From CAYGUK01 sp964352985 (GTDB lineage Bacteria; Pseudomonadota; Gammaproteobacteria; JAHCLG01), in contig CAYGUK010000027.1 of NCBI GenBank assembly GCA_964352985.1, positions 1-40,362 on the forward strand: a stretch of DNA of 40,362 bases, written 5' to 3'. The notes beneath the pieces were generated by a model. The model worked only from the letters and a program-made list of their open reading frames with translations. It made no database searches and had not been told where the DNA came from. Below are positions 1-7,447 of the stretch, in pieces. Numbering within the stretch: position 1 is the first letter of the stretch; each line of letters starts with the position of its first letter. Position numbers and translations under genes: made by a program.

Positions 1-18
1 AAATACTGATGAACGAAT

Positions 19-651
19 TCATTTCCTAACGGATTTATTATCTCGATTAGCTGGATGAAATTCTGCAAGTTCCATCTCGGAATATGAATTATTTATTTGC
101 TCTTCCAACACTCTCGATTGTTTATTTATAAATTCATCTTCATTAGGACTTTGATTTGGAATCTTTGGTTTTACTAATATATCAGATAAATTTATCAATT
201 TTTCTACATCACACCCTTTATTTTTAACATAACTATTACAATTTCTATAAAATTCTATCATCTTAGCTTCGGTGCTAATGTTATAATTACTGGTCAAATA
301 AAAGGATCCCGCTTGACGGTGCATCGATATATATCTCTCTATTAATACTTGATCAATATATTGTTGTAGAAACGGGGACACTTTATTATAAACGTTTATT
401 GCTAGTTGACCACGTGAGGCCATAAATAGTGCACTTAATAATGAAAGAATAAATTCTTTGCTTAGGTCTTGTTTAGCGAGAAGTTTTTGAAATATTAAAG
501 CTCGTCTTTTACCAACTTGCCCACTACCTATCCAAGGCTCTTCTGATGACTTAAAATCTTTTTCCAAGTATTCTTCTACTGCCTTTTTTAATTGAGGAAT
601 TAATTCTGAAATGTTGACTTGTTCAATTATTTTGGCAAAGGACGAAAACAT
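19..651 (-). CDS. Hypothetical helical protein (orphan)
   Basis: A complete 210-residue reading frame from ATG to TGA. I do not recognise the family. The protein looks soluble and largely alpha-helical, with no signal peptide; one hydrophobic stretch near residues 65-80 is too short and mixed for a sure membrane helix. The last 35 residues carry several glutamates followed by a basic tail ending NKSVRK. Type IV (Dot/Icm) effectors of Legionellales often have glutamate-rich C-terminal signals, so an effector role is possible but is only inference. A GAGA stretch lies about nine bases before the ATG. It sits downstream of the methylthioinosine phosphorylase gene on the same strand, separated by 80 nt with a weak 10-bp inverted repeat (667-676 / 718-727) in the gap. 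Function unknown; confidence is for it being a real gene. Confidence 0.6.
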   Translation of the reverse strand: MFSSFAKIIEQVNISELIPQLKKAVEEYLEKDFKSSEEPWIGSGQVGKRRALIFQKLLAKQDLSKEFILSLLSALFMASRGQLAINVYNKVSPFLQQYIDQVLIERYISMHRQAGSFYLTSNYNISTEAKMIEFYRNCNSYVKNKGCDVEKLINLSDILVKPKIPNQSPNEDEFINKQSRVLEEQINNSYSEMELAEFHPANRDNKSVRK

Positions 652-731
652 TATTTTATTCTCATTTTAAGTAAATAAAGATATTACCTAAAAAGTTCAC
701 TCATCTGTTTCAAGAAAATTTACTTAAGTTT

Positions 732-1505
732 TTAAATAGTAGATTCGCTTTGCTCTTGGCAAGCAATTGATAACAAGGAAACACTTTCTTGTAATATTTT
801 TTGCATTTGCATAATGCAATCTAAAATCACATTTTCACGATCATCTTCGAGAGTAATACCATGGCGTCGACCGGCTGCTTTATTAGTAATAAGGGCAAGA
901 TTCGCGTAATCCATGTCTAACTCTCTTGCTAACACAACCTCAGGCATGGGTGTCATGCTAACAAGATCACAACCATCACGATCTAATTTTCGAATTTCAG
1001 CTAAAGTTTCCATCCGTGGGCCTTGAGTCACCCCACACGTTGCTTCTTCTTTTATTTCAATTCCATTATTCAATGCGCTTTTAATCAAAATTTCTCTTAA
1101 TGATTTTGTATAGGGATAAGTAAAATCAACTTGTTTTACTTCTTCTAAACAATCGTCAAAAAAAGTATCTTCTCGACCGTGGGTATAATCAATAATTTGA
1201 TCAGGCACTGCAAAACAACCTGGGATCATATCAGCACGGATCCCCCCCATACCGGCCACAGAGATTATTTTTCTCACACCTATTTGATGTAAGGCCCACA
1301 AGTTTGCCCGATAATTTATTTTATGCGGTGGTACTCGATTATCACCACGACGTGATAAAAATACAATTTCAATATCGTTAATACGACCAAATTCTAATGG
1401 TGTAGCAGGTAAACCATAAGGTGTTTGTGGTTGGTCGCGAGATGTCACGAGCATGTTAGGCAATCGTCTTAACGCGGTGCCACCAATAATTGCAATTTTA
1501 GGCAT
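732..1505 (-). CDS. S-methyl-5'-thioinosine phosphorylase (MTAP/PNP family)
   Basis: A 257-residue cytosolic purine nucleoside phosphorylase of the MTAP branch, cleaving the nucleoside with phosphate to a free purine base and 5-methylthioribose-1-phosphate. Visible family signatures are GGTAL near the N-terminus, NYRAN at 64-68, GMGGIR near 85-90, TQGPRMET at 160-167 and MTPMPE at 184-189. The base-recognition segment reads TNKAAG (207-212). An asparagine rather than the aspartate of adenosine-specific MTAPs favours 6-oxopurines, so methylthioinosine is the more likely substrate than methylthioadenosine; this is inference. The usual RHG phosphate-site motif reads RRG here. An AAGGAA Shine-Dalgarno lies about five bases before the ATG. 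The gene follows hpt by 29 nt; hpt would reuse the hypoxanthine released. Classical MTAP is the alternative. Confidence 0.85.
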   Translation of the reverse strand: MPKIAIIGGTALRRLPNMLVTSRDQPQTPYGLPATPLEFGRINDIEIVFLSRRGDNRVPPHKINYRANLWALHQIGVRKIISVAGMGGIRADMIPGCFAVPDQIIDYTHGREDTFFDDCLEEVKQVDFTYPYTKSLREILIKSALNNGIEIKEEATCGVTQGPRMETLAEIRKLDRDGCDLVSMTPMPEVVLARELDMDYANLALITNKAAGRRHGITLEDDRENVILDCIMQMQKILQESVSLLSIACQEQSESTI

Positions 1506-1534
1506 AACATTTCCTTATGTTATTGGACCAAGTT

Positions 1535-2098
1535 TTATTCTTTATGCTCATCTGCAACAGAATAAATTCCTGGGGCGTTGCGGAGATACTCTTTGTAATC
1601 CATACCATAACCAAATACCCATTTATCTTCGATGGTTAAACCAACATAATCAGCATGTTCAAGACCACCTTCATCACGCACATGTTTTTTATCAACCAGC
1701 ACTGCTGATAGAACTTCTTTAGCTTGTTGTTCTTTACAATAATCAATGATGGCACTTAACGTTAGTCCACCATCTAAAATATCATCCACTACTAACACCG
1801 TTCTATCTTTGAGTGTTGCAGTTGGTTCTTTACGCCATTCTAATGCGCCAGCATGCATTTCTTTGCGATAACGTGTAGCGTGAACATAATCAAGTTCCAA
1901 GGGAAAATTCATGCGAGATAGCAATGCCGCCGTTGGAATCACTCCCCCAATCATCACACATAACACTAATGGATATTTATCTTGTAAATCATTAGTAATT
2001 TCTTTTGCCATGATATCAAGAGCCGCTTCCACTTCATTACGTGTATGAAGACAACTTGCTTTTTCCATTACCTCTTTAATCTTTGCTGGTACTGTCAT
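1535..2098 (-). CDS. hpt: Hypoxanthine-guanine phosphoribosyltransferase
   Basis: A 187-residue type I phosphoribosyltransferase that converts hypoxanthine (or guanine) and PRPP to IMP (or GMP) in the cytosol. The PRPP-binding loop VLVVDDILDGGLTL is at 101-114, with the two acidic residues followed by the glycine/threonine loop typical of the family; a GG pair at 51-52 fits the first pyrophosphate loop, and a DKKH segment near 136-139 fits the purine-pocket lysine. Length is normal. The ATG overlaps the mscS stop by four bases (ATGA), and an AAAGAGG Shine-Dalgarno lies in the end of mscS, so translation is probably coupled. Position in the nagZ operon immediately before the methylthioinosine phosphorylase gene suggests a purine-salvage pair. 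Hpt and Xpt-type specificity cannot be separated for certain by eye. Confidence 0.92.
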   Translation of the reverse strand: MTVPAKIKEVMEKASCLHTRNEVEAALDIMAKEITNDLQDKYPLVLCVMIGGVIPTAALLSRMNFPLELDYVHATRYRKEMHAGALEWRKEPTATLKDRTVLVVDDILDGGLTLSAIIDYCKEQQAKEVLSAVLVDKKHVRDEGGLEHADYVGLTIEDKWVFGYGMDYKEYLRNAPGIYSVADEHKE

Positions 2099-3204
2099 GT
2101 TAACGCCTCTTTTGTAAATTGAATTTTAACTTCTTCCGGAACATGCATGGTCGTCGTTGGAAATGCGCATTCAGCACCATGCTGATTAATGATTGCAATA
2201 ATTTTCAGAAAAACATCTTCTTGGATTGCTTGGAATTTTACCCAGTCTGTGGTTTTTGTGAAAGTATAAAGTAATAAATCTAATGATGAGGCGCCAAAAT
2301 TGACTAGCCTGATAAAAGTCGTTTGTGCTTGATCGATTTCTTCATGATTTTTTAACATTTGCTCGATATCTTCGACGATAACAGAAATTTTCATGGCATC
2401 ATCATAGCGCACGCCAATTGTCGTGCGAATTCGACGATTCGTCATGCGCGAAGCATTTTCCACTGATACGGTTGAGAAAACAGCATTTGGCACGTACAGA
2501 GGTCTTTTATCAAAGGTTCTAATTCGAGTTAATCGCCAACCAATATATTCAACTGTCCCTTCGATATTGCGATCTGGTGATCTTATCCAATCACCGACTT
2601 TAAACGGTTTATCAAGATAGATCATCATGCCACCAAAAAAATTAGCTAAGCTATCTTTTGCCGCAAAACCAACTGCAATACCACCAAATCCACTAAAAGC
2701 CAAAACGCCTGATAGTGGTATTCCTAAAATTGTTAAAACGATTAACGCACCGGTGATTAATACAGAAACACTTAGAATTTGTGCAATAGCATTAACACTA
2801 GTTCGATCAAAATCTTTTTTATGTTGACCTTTTTCAATAATACTATTTTCAACTCGTTTGATAAAACGAATTAAGGACCAAACAATAAATCCAGTTAATG
2901 CTAATTCGCGGATCACCGGCATCGCTTTAAAAAGAATAATATTTTCAGTAGTCACTTGGCTGATCACATCAGCGGCATAGCTCACCCCGACAATCCAAAT
3001 TAAAAAACCCAGCGGTTTATGAACAGCAATAATAAGCGTATCATCCCAATGATTATGGGTTTTAGATAATTTCGTTTTTAAACGTCGATAAACAATTGCC
3101 TCTATTGCATGAACGATAGCGGTCACTAAAACAAGCGCAAATACTTGTACGACCCAACTCTTCGCAACTTCAATAGAAGTTTGCACTAGATTAATTAGGA
3201 GCAT
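2095..3204 (-). CDS. MscS-family small-conductance mechanosensitive channel
   Basis: A 369-residue inner-membrane protein with about four or five hydrophobic helices in residues 10-190, then a soluble C-terminal domain. The glycine/alanine-rich pore helix is clear (FSGFGGIAVGFAAKDSLANF, about 170-189) and leads into the MscS beta-domain (DKPFKVGDWI). These features are diagnostic for the MscS fold. The family opens under membrane tension and releases solutes during hypo-osmotic shock. The N-terminal part is longer than the minimal MscS and resembles YbdG/YnaI-type relatives, but I cannot assign a subtype. The start overlaps the end of nagZ by ten bases and has a GGAGAGG Shine-Dalgarno five bases upstream, inside nagZ. 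Its stop overlaps the hpt start. Presence inside a salvage/cell-wall operon looks like co-transcription rather than a shared pathway. Confidence 0.93.
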   Translation of the reverse strand: MLLINLVQTSIEVAKSWVVQVFALVLVTAIVHAIEAIVYRRLKTKLSKTHNHWDDTLIIAVHKPLGFLIWIVGVSYAADVISQVTTENIILFKAMPVIRELALTGFIVWSLIRFIKRVENSIIEKGQHKKDFDRTSVNAIAQILSVSVLITGALIVLTILGIPLSGVLAFSGFGGIAVGFAAKDSLANFFGGMMIYLDKPFKVGDWIRSPDRNIEGTVEYIGWRLTRIRTFDKRPLYVPNAVFSTVSVENASRMTNRRIRTTIGVRYDDAMKISVIVEDIEQMLKNHEEIDQAQTTFIRLVNFGASSLDLLLYTFTKTTDWVKFQAIQEDVFLKIIAIINQHGAECAFPTTTMHVPEEVKIQFTKEALT

Positions 3205-4220
3205 GAAGCCTCTCCTTTAATTTCACATAATTCTTGATACCATTTTTTAAATTGACGGCTATGATGTAATTCAAACCAATTAAAATATTTCTTAGCTCGC
3301 AATGTTTGCAATGGTGAAAATCGATGGGGTTTAGAATTAGTTTTAGTATTATCTAAAACCGAAATCACAGCATCTCGATTGTTACAAAGTAACACGAGAT
3401 CACAACCGGCATTATGTGCTTGCATAACACGTGTGGGATAATCACCGACGCCCTTAGCACCTTGCATATTCATATCATCACTAATAATTACGCCCGTGTA
3501 ATTTAATTTTTTCCTTAAAATATCTTGTAACCATTTTGGTGAGAAACCTGCAGATAATTGGTCGATTTCTGGATAGCAAACATGAGCTGGCATAATGGCA
3601 GTTAATTGCGACATTAAGGCAATAAAAGGTTGAAGATCGTGATGTAAAATATCATCAAATACTCGACTATCAACCGGGATCTCTTCATGTGAATCTGCAA
3701 CAACATAACCATGTCCAGGAAAATGTTTTCCACACGCGGCCATGCCCAGTTCATGCATTGCATTAATATAATGTTTGCCTAATTCGATAATAGTATGAGG
3801 CGAAGATGAATAAGCACGTGTGTTTATCGCTTTTGATTGCTCTTGATATAAATCTAAAACAGGCGCAAAACTAAAATCGATGCCACATGCTAGAATTTCA
3901 CTTGCCATAATATTGGCTGCGAGCGTGGCAAACTTAATCGCTTGAATTTTATTTTTTGAATATATTTTCCCGATAGTAAAAGAAGCCGGTAATTCGACAA
4001 ATTGTTCTTTAAAACGCTGAACTCTCCCCCCTTCCTGATCAACGGCGATGATTAAATCTTCACGACATTCGCGAATTGAACGCGATAGTTCATTAAGCTG
4101 AGCAGGATCATGATAATTTCGTTGAAAATATATCACACCACAAATACTAGGGTGTTGTAATATTTCAGTGTCTTCTTGGCTTAATTTTTCACCTGCAATA
4201 TCAATCATTAAAGCAGGCAT
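3195..4220 (-). CDS. nagZ: Beta-N-acetylglucosaminidase NagZ
   Basis: A 341-residue cytosolic glycoside hydrolase family 3 enzyme that removes N-acetylglucosamine from 1,6-anhydro-muropeptides during peptidoglycan recycling. Diagnostic motifs are DQEGGRVQR (61-69), KHFPGHG (165-171), the DSH of the flexible catalytic loop (176-178), and SDDMNM (247-252), whose aspartate is the expected nucleophile. No signal peptide is present, as expected for NagZ. Length matches the family (about 340 residues). An AAGGA Shine-Dalgarno lies seven bases before the ATG. The start directly abuts the DUF1820 stop with no gap and the end overlaps mscS, so it is mid-operon. In species with inducible AmpC beta-lactamase NagZ generates the inducing muropeptide; no ampC or ampR lies in this window. 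Confidence 0.96.
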   Translation of the reverse strand: MPALMIDIAGEKLSQEDTEILQHPSICGVIYFQRNYHDPAQLNELSRSIRECREDLIIAVDQEGGRVQRFKEQFVELPASFTIGKIYSKNKIQAIKFATLAANIMASEILACGIDFSFAPVLDLYQEQSKAINTRAYSSSPHTIIELGKHYINAMHELGMAACGKHFPGHGYVVADSHEEIPVDSRVFDDILHHDLQPFIALMSQLTAIMPAHVCYPEIDQLSAGFSPKWLQDILRKKLNYTGVIISDDMNMQGAKGVGDYPTRVMQAHNAGCDLVLLCNNRDAVISVLDNTKTNSKPHRFSPLQTLRAKKYFNWFELHHSRQFKKWYQELCEIKGEASCS

Positions 4221-4580
4221 TTATTTATCCTTGGGAGAAGTGGGTGGTGTATAAACATTGGTCGGAAAATGACTTACGTTACTGTCTTTCCCCGAAATTG
4301 CTGTTACTTTACCGATGCCTTCTTTTAGTACCTCATCGATACGTAAAACGGTGTGCATTGGTATGAAGCTTCGTTTTACATCAGCAAATTCAAGCTTTAA
4401 TTTTTCTTCACTTGGGTCAACTAATACTTGTGAAGTTTCACCAAATACTAATTCTTCAATTTCAACGAAACCAAATAATTCACTGGTTGTTATTTTGCGA
4501 GCATAAACTTCATAAACTTTGTTATGGCTGACGAAACTTACTCGATAAATTGCTTTCTTACTCAATCTTACTTTGTCCAT
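4221..4580 (-). CDS. DUF1820 family protein
   Basis: A 119-residue soluble protein matching the DUF1820 family, which is common next to nagZ in gammaproteobacteria; its biochemical role is unknown. Family-like segments are YRVSFVSHNKVYEVYAR, FVEIEELVFGE, VDPSEEKLKLEF and SFIPMHTVLRIDEV, covering most of residues 12-85. The C-terminal 30 residues are proline/serine rich and probably disordered. It is the first gene of the nagZ operon; its stop abuts the nagZ start. No Shine-Dalgarno is visible before the ATG (the preceding bases are a T-run), and a TATAAT hexamer lies only 14 bases upstream, so the mRNA may have a very short leader. The chosen start keeps the N-terminus at the usual family length. 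Confidence 0.9.
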   Translation of the reverse strand: MDKVRLSKKAIYRVSFVSHNKVYEVYARKITTSELFGFVEIEELVFGETSQVLVDPSEEKLKLEFADVKRSFIPMHTVLRIDEVLKEGIGKVTAISGKDSNVSHFPTNVYTPPTSPKDK

Positions 4581-4594
4581 GCAAAAAAGAATAA

Positions 4595-4600
4595 ATTATA
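4595..4600 (-). promoter_or_regulatory. Probable -10 box for the DUF1820-nagZ operon
   Basis: A perfect TATAAT is read on the minus strand, 14 bases before the DUF1820 ATG. The hexamer 17 bases further upstream (TGGCGA) matches the -35 consensus at only three positions. If used, transcription would begin about eight bases before the start codon, giving a nearly leaderless message. Confidence 0.4.
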
Positions 4601-4663
4601 CCTGATGCTATCCTATCTCGCCACTGGTATAGCTGGAATGCAACACAATATCTCAACAAATAT

Positions 4664-5260
4664 TCAACGATTTAGATTATTTAAAAATTCTTTTTCAGCG
4701 ACAGTCGTTGCACGCCCCAAGGCTTCATTACGATAAGGAAATCGCCCAAATTCTTCAATCACACGATAATGTTCAATCGCGTAATCATAAAAATTGGTGA
4801 ACATTGCTTTAGTTTCTTGTAAAGATAAATCAACTAATGATTTAAAACCCGCCACAGATTTAATTTGAATATTTATATTTTCACTGTGTTCTAAGGGCAT
4901 GTAAAAAAACACACGTTCAATTAAACTTAATTTTTGATCAACTGAATTTTCTATTCCATCTAAACAAATACGCAAGGCTTTTTCATCTTGAGTAAATGCA
5001 TTTTTTGAATCTCGATAACAATTTCGTGAAAATTGATCAAGAATAATAATTAATGCTAAACAACCATGTGCGGTGTCACACCAATGATCTAATTGTCCCT
5101 TTTTTCCAGCATTTATTAAATATTCAAATTTTGATTTTATTTCAAAGTCAGTTTTTGGATCCCCTCCAAACCATAACTCAGTACGTTTAATATCAGGGAT
5201 ATCAGCATTGGCTTTTGGCCCAAACCAAAATAATAAAACTTTCTCAATCATGTCATCCAT
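4664..5260 (-). CDS. DUF924 family protein
   Basis: A 198-residue soluble, all-helical protein of the DUF924 family, which has a TPR-like fold and no established function. Conserved family segments are LLFWFGP near the N-terminus, GQLDHWCDTAHG, LIIILDQFSRNCYR, RVFFYMPLEHSE and FGRFPYRNEALGRATT. A longer frame begins at 5302, but I prefer the ATG at 5258-5260. It gives the family's usual N-terminus (MDDMIEKVLLFWF) and has an AGAG Shine-Dalgarno about seven bases upstream, whereas the extra 14 residues (MLCKNFCVATKRLN) have no family resemblance. It lies 83 nt before the DUF1820 gene on the same strand and probably has its own promoter. Confidence 0.88.
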   Translation of the reverse strand: MDDMIEKVLLFWFGPKANADIPDIKRTELWFGGDPKTDFEIKSKFEYLINAGKKGQLDHWCDTAHGCLALIIILDQFSRNCYRDSKNAFTQDEKALRICLDGIENSVDQKLSLIERVFFYMPLEHSENINIQIKSVAGFKSLVDLSLQETKAMFTNFYDYAIEHYRVIEEFGRFPYRNEALGRATTVAEKEFLNNLNR

Positions 5261-5420
5261 ATTTAATCTCTTTGTTGCAACACAAAAATTTTTGCAAAGC
5301 AAAAATGCCTAGATATTTTAGCAGAAAAACAACATTTATTTCTTACAATATTAATTACTGCTTGCATGTTTTAATACTAGGTCATATAGTAAGCGTGGTT
5401 TTACAGGATGTTCGATAGTT

Positions 5421-5488
5421 ATATACTCGACTCATTTCAAAGTTTAGTCTTTAATGTAAAACTGAATTTTGAAATGTTTCGAGTATAT
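5421..5488. repeat. Long inverted repeat, 19 of 21 bases paired
   Basis: The left arm (5421-5441, ATATACTCGA then ATTTCAAA) and right arm (5468-5488) are reverse complements at 19 of 21 positions, with two adjacent mismatches in the middle and a 26-nt spacer. It lies between two divergent genes, so it does not end any visible transcript and lacks a following U-tract. It could be an operator pair, an RNA structure in the leader of the downstream exported protein, or the remnant of a small mobile repeat. Confidence 0.7.
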
Positions 5489-5541
5489 TGATAAGGATTT
5501 AATTTTTCTTCTTTTTTAATAATTATATTCGGGGGTTTCCT

Positions 5542-6012
5542 ATGAATTTTAAAACTATTAGAAATATTGGATTTTGTGGTGTTGGTCTTGTTTTTAGTGT
5601 GAGCTGCCTTGCTCAATCACTTGTTACAACGAATAACACTGTCAGTCCTAGCACAGGCCAACATTATTATTCTTCTGTAATTTTAACCACAGGATTAAAT
5701 AAAGGGCAATGCGCTTATAATCTTGATAACTCAGCTTATACTGGCCCCGGCAAAGACAAATCTTCAACTGATTGGACTGGTGTTTTAAGTGTTACAACGA
5801 TGTGTTTACTCAGTAACGGCACTTCTTCATTTCCTTGTCAAGCTGAAATTACATTATCTCCAACATTAGCTGGTATTTGTAATTCGTCTAATGAAGTTGA
5901 CTTAGCCACGATACAATCTAATGGACTCATTTCTGTCGGTAGTGCTAGTGTTAGCAAAGATGGTAAAACCATTCCAGTTGCTGCAGGTAGTTATGCTTTA
6001 ACGATGGGATAA
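5542..6012 (+). CDS. Small exported protein of unknown function
   Basis: A 156-residue protein with an N-terminal Sec signal: basic MNFKTIR, a hydrophobic core, and a likely cleavage after SCLAQ (about residue 25). The mature part is rich in serine, threonine and glycine, and looks beta-stranded. It has four cysteines spread along it (GQC, MCLL, PCQ, GIC), enough for two disulfides in the periplasm. The pattern is similar to small secreted or surface proteins of Legionellales, but I recognise no family. A GGGGG run sits about seven bases before the ATG as Shine-Dalgarno. It stands alone: a 21-bp inverted repeat lies upstream and a strong terminator lies 15 bases downstream. Confidence 0.75.
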   Translation: MNFKTIRNIGFCGVGLVFSVSCLAQSLVTTNNTVSPSTGQHYYSSVILTTGLNKGQCAYNLDNSAYTGPGKDKSSTDWTGVLSVTTMCLLSNGTSSFPCQAEITLSPTLAGICNSSNEVDLATIQSNGLISVGSASVSKDGKTIPVAAGSYALTMG

Positions 6013-6027
6013 AATATAAAATCCTAC

Positions 6028-6063
6028 AAAAAAAAAGGACCAACTTCATGGTCCTTTTTTTTT
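6028..6063. terminator. Bidirectional rho-independent terminator
   Basis: A nine-base A-run, GGACCA, a six-base loop, TGGTCC and a nine-base T-run form a symmetric hairpin that works on both strands. It separates the exported protein gene (plus strand) from fadL (minus strand), which converge here. Confidence 0.93.
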
Positions 6064-6076
6064 GACAATTTTTGAG

Positions 6077-7393
6077 TTAGGTAAAATTATAAGTTAATGA
6101 ACCACCAAGCACATCAGCATGTGTTTTAACTTGCCCTAATATATTAGCAAATTCTTGAGCTCCTTGTGGGCCAACTATCGTTGTATTATTTACCCCTGCT
6201 GTGTGAACAAATAAATGTTCCCAGGCAACATCAACACCTAAATTTTGTGTTGCTTGGTAATGAGCACCAAGCGCAACTGTTAAACGATCAGCATCGGGTA
6301 ATCTCAAATTTCTATCTATACTGTTAGTTGGTGTTTTATCAAACATGATACCAGTACGAAGCAATATTTTTTTATTCACTTTATAATTTGCGCCAATTGC
6401 ATAAGCAAAAGTATTTCGATAATTTGAAGGAATATTGACTTGTAAATTTTGCCCATTTAAATTGACATTGTTTAATGTCAACGTTTGGATTGTTTTCCAT
6501 TTAGTAAAAATTAAGCTTCCCATTAAACTTAATTTTTTATTCATGTCACGATAAATACTTAATGCTGTTGTAGAAGGTAATTTTACTCTAGCAAATAAAG
6601 TCCGTGTATAAGAATCCGGAGCAATCAAGTTAGCAAATTGTCCACGAGTTAAAAACGCACTTTCACCATCTGCAATATGATACACAGTGGAAGAATAATA
6701 CGTTAAACCAATTCGAGTAAATTGTGTAATTTGCCACAAGAGACCAGCATGCCAACCAACGGCCCAGTCAGTACCACGATTTCGACTTAAGTGATCAAAA
6801 TTTCCGTTTGGACCAAAACCATTCATTTCGCCAAATTCAGCTTTTAAATAGTTTGCATCTAGCCCAGCACCAATTGATAAAGAAGGTAAAATCGCATACC
6901 CAAATCCAGGTGTGATATCGATAACTTTAACACTTGTTACTGTTTGCGCATAACGCACAATTGAACTTTCACTCCAATTTGTTTTAAGTCCAAACGGCAC
7001 ATTCATACCAACGCCAACTGCAAATTTATCATTAATCGGAGCAACGTAATGGATGTTTGGAATAACATTGAATCCACCACCTTGTGCTGTGCCAGTAACA
7101 GGGCCAAACTGAGGAACAATGCCATTAATTGTTGTTGAAGCCGTACCACTAAATCTAGCATCAATGGGAATTAACACGCCCCCCACAACTAATTGTTGAT
7201 GTTTAATTCTCGTCATTCCCGCAGGGTTATAATATTCAGTACTCGCATCATTAACTGAAGCAGCCCATCCAGCATGCGCATTACCACTACTCGCGACACC
7301 TTCTTCAGGAAGCTGAAAAGCTGAAGCTAAAGCAAAACCGGTTAAACACACCCCTGCACCAAATAAAATGGTTGTGATTAATTGTCTATTCAT
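6077..7393 (-). CDS. fadL: FadL-family outer-membrane long-chain fatty acid transporter
   Basis: A 438-residue outer-membrane beta-barrel that would take long-chain fatty acids into the periplasm. The signal peptide ends at ALASA (residues 21-25), giving a mature start FQLPEEG like that of E. coli FadL. The plug-domain motif NDASTEYYNPAGMTRI follows at about 48-63, corresponding to the conserved NPA segment of FadL. The rest alternates in the way of a barrel, with Gly/Asn/Thr-rich loops, and ends with an aromatic residue near the C-terminus (LTYNFT), as outer-membrane proteins do. A GGGGGA Shine-Dalgarno precedes the ATG. It lies downstream of the fadN-fadA pair but behind a terminator that overlaps the end of fadA, so its expression may depend on read-through or on a promoter inside fadA. 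FadL relatives for other hydrophobic substrates exist; the neighbours favour fatty acids. Confidence 0.92.
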   Translation of the reverse strand: MNRQLITTILFGAGVCLTGFALASAFQLPEEGVASSGNAHAGWAASVNDASTEYYNPAGMTRIKHQQLVVGGVLIPIDARFSGTASTTINGIVPQFGPVTGTAQGGGFNVIPNIHYVAPINDKFAVGVGMNVPFGLKTNWSESSIVRYAQTVTSVKVIDITPGFGYAILPSLSIGAGLDANYLKAEFGEMNGFGPNGNFDHLSRNRGTDWAVGWHAGLLWQITQFTRIGLTYYSSTVYHIADGESAFLTRGQFANLIAPDSYTRTLFARVKLPSTTALSIYRDMNKKLSLMGSLIFTKWKTIQTLTLNNVNLNGQNLQVNIPSNYRNTFAYAIGANYKVNKKILLRTGIMFDKTPTNSIDRNLRLPDADRLTVALGAHYQATQNLGVDVAWEHLFVHTAGVNNTTIVGPQGAQEFANILGQVKTHADVLGGSLTYNFT

Positions 7394-7412
7394 ATCTAAT
7401 TTTTATCCCCCA

Positions 7413-7447
7413 AATAAATAAAAAAGCGTTATATTTTTATAACGCTT
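7413..7447 (-). terminator. Terminator overlapping the end of fadA
   Basis: A perfect 10-bp stem (7424-7433 with 7438-7447, AAGCGTTATA arms) with a 4-nt loop is followed, on the minus strand, by a T-rich tract (TTTTTTATTTATTT by strand reading). The stem includes the last codons and stop of fadA. It lies just before the fadL Shine-Dalgarno, so it should limit read-through from fadN-fadA into fadL. Confidence 0.85.

Noticed and set aside
667..727. A 10-bp inverted repeat (TTAAGTAAAT and complement) between the first two genes
   Set aside because: The 41-nt spacer and all-A/T-rich arms make a stable hairpin unlikely; it is near what chance gives in such DNA.
1453..1722. An 89-codon plus-strand frame with a hydrophobic start, bridging two minus-strand genes
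   Set aside because: It overlaps the start of the phosphorylase gene and the end of hpt, both clear, and has no supporting signals beyond length.
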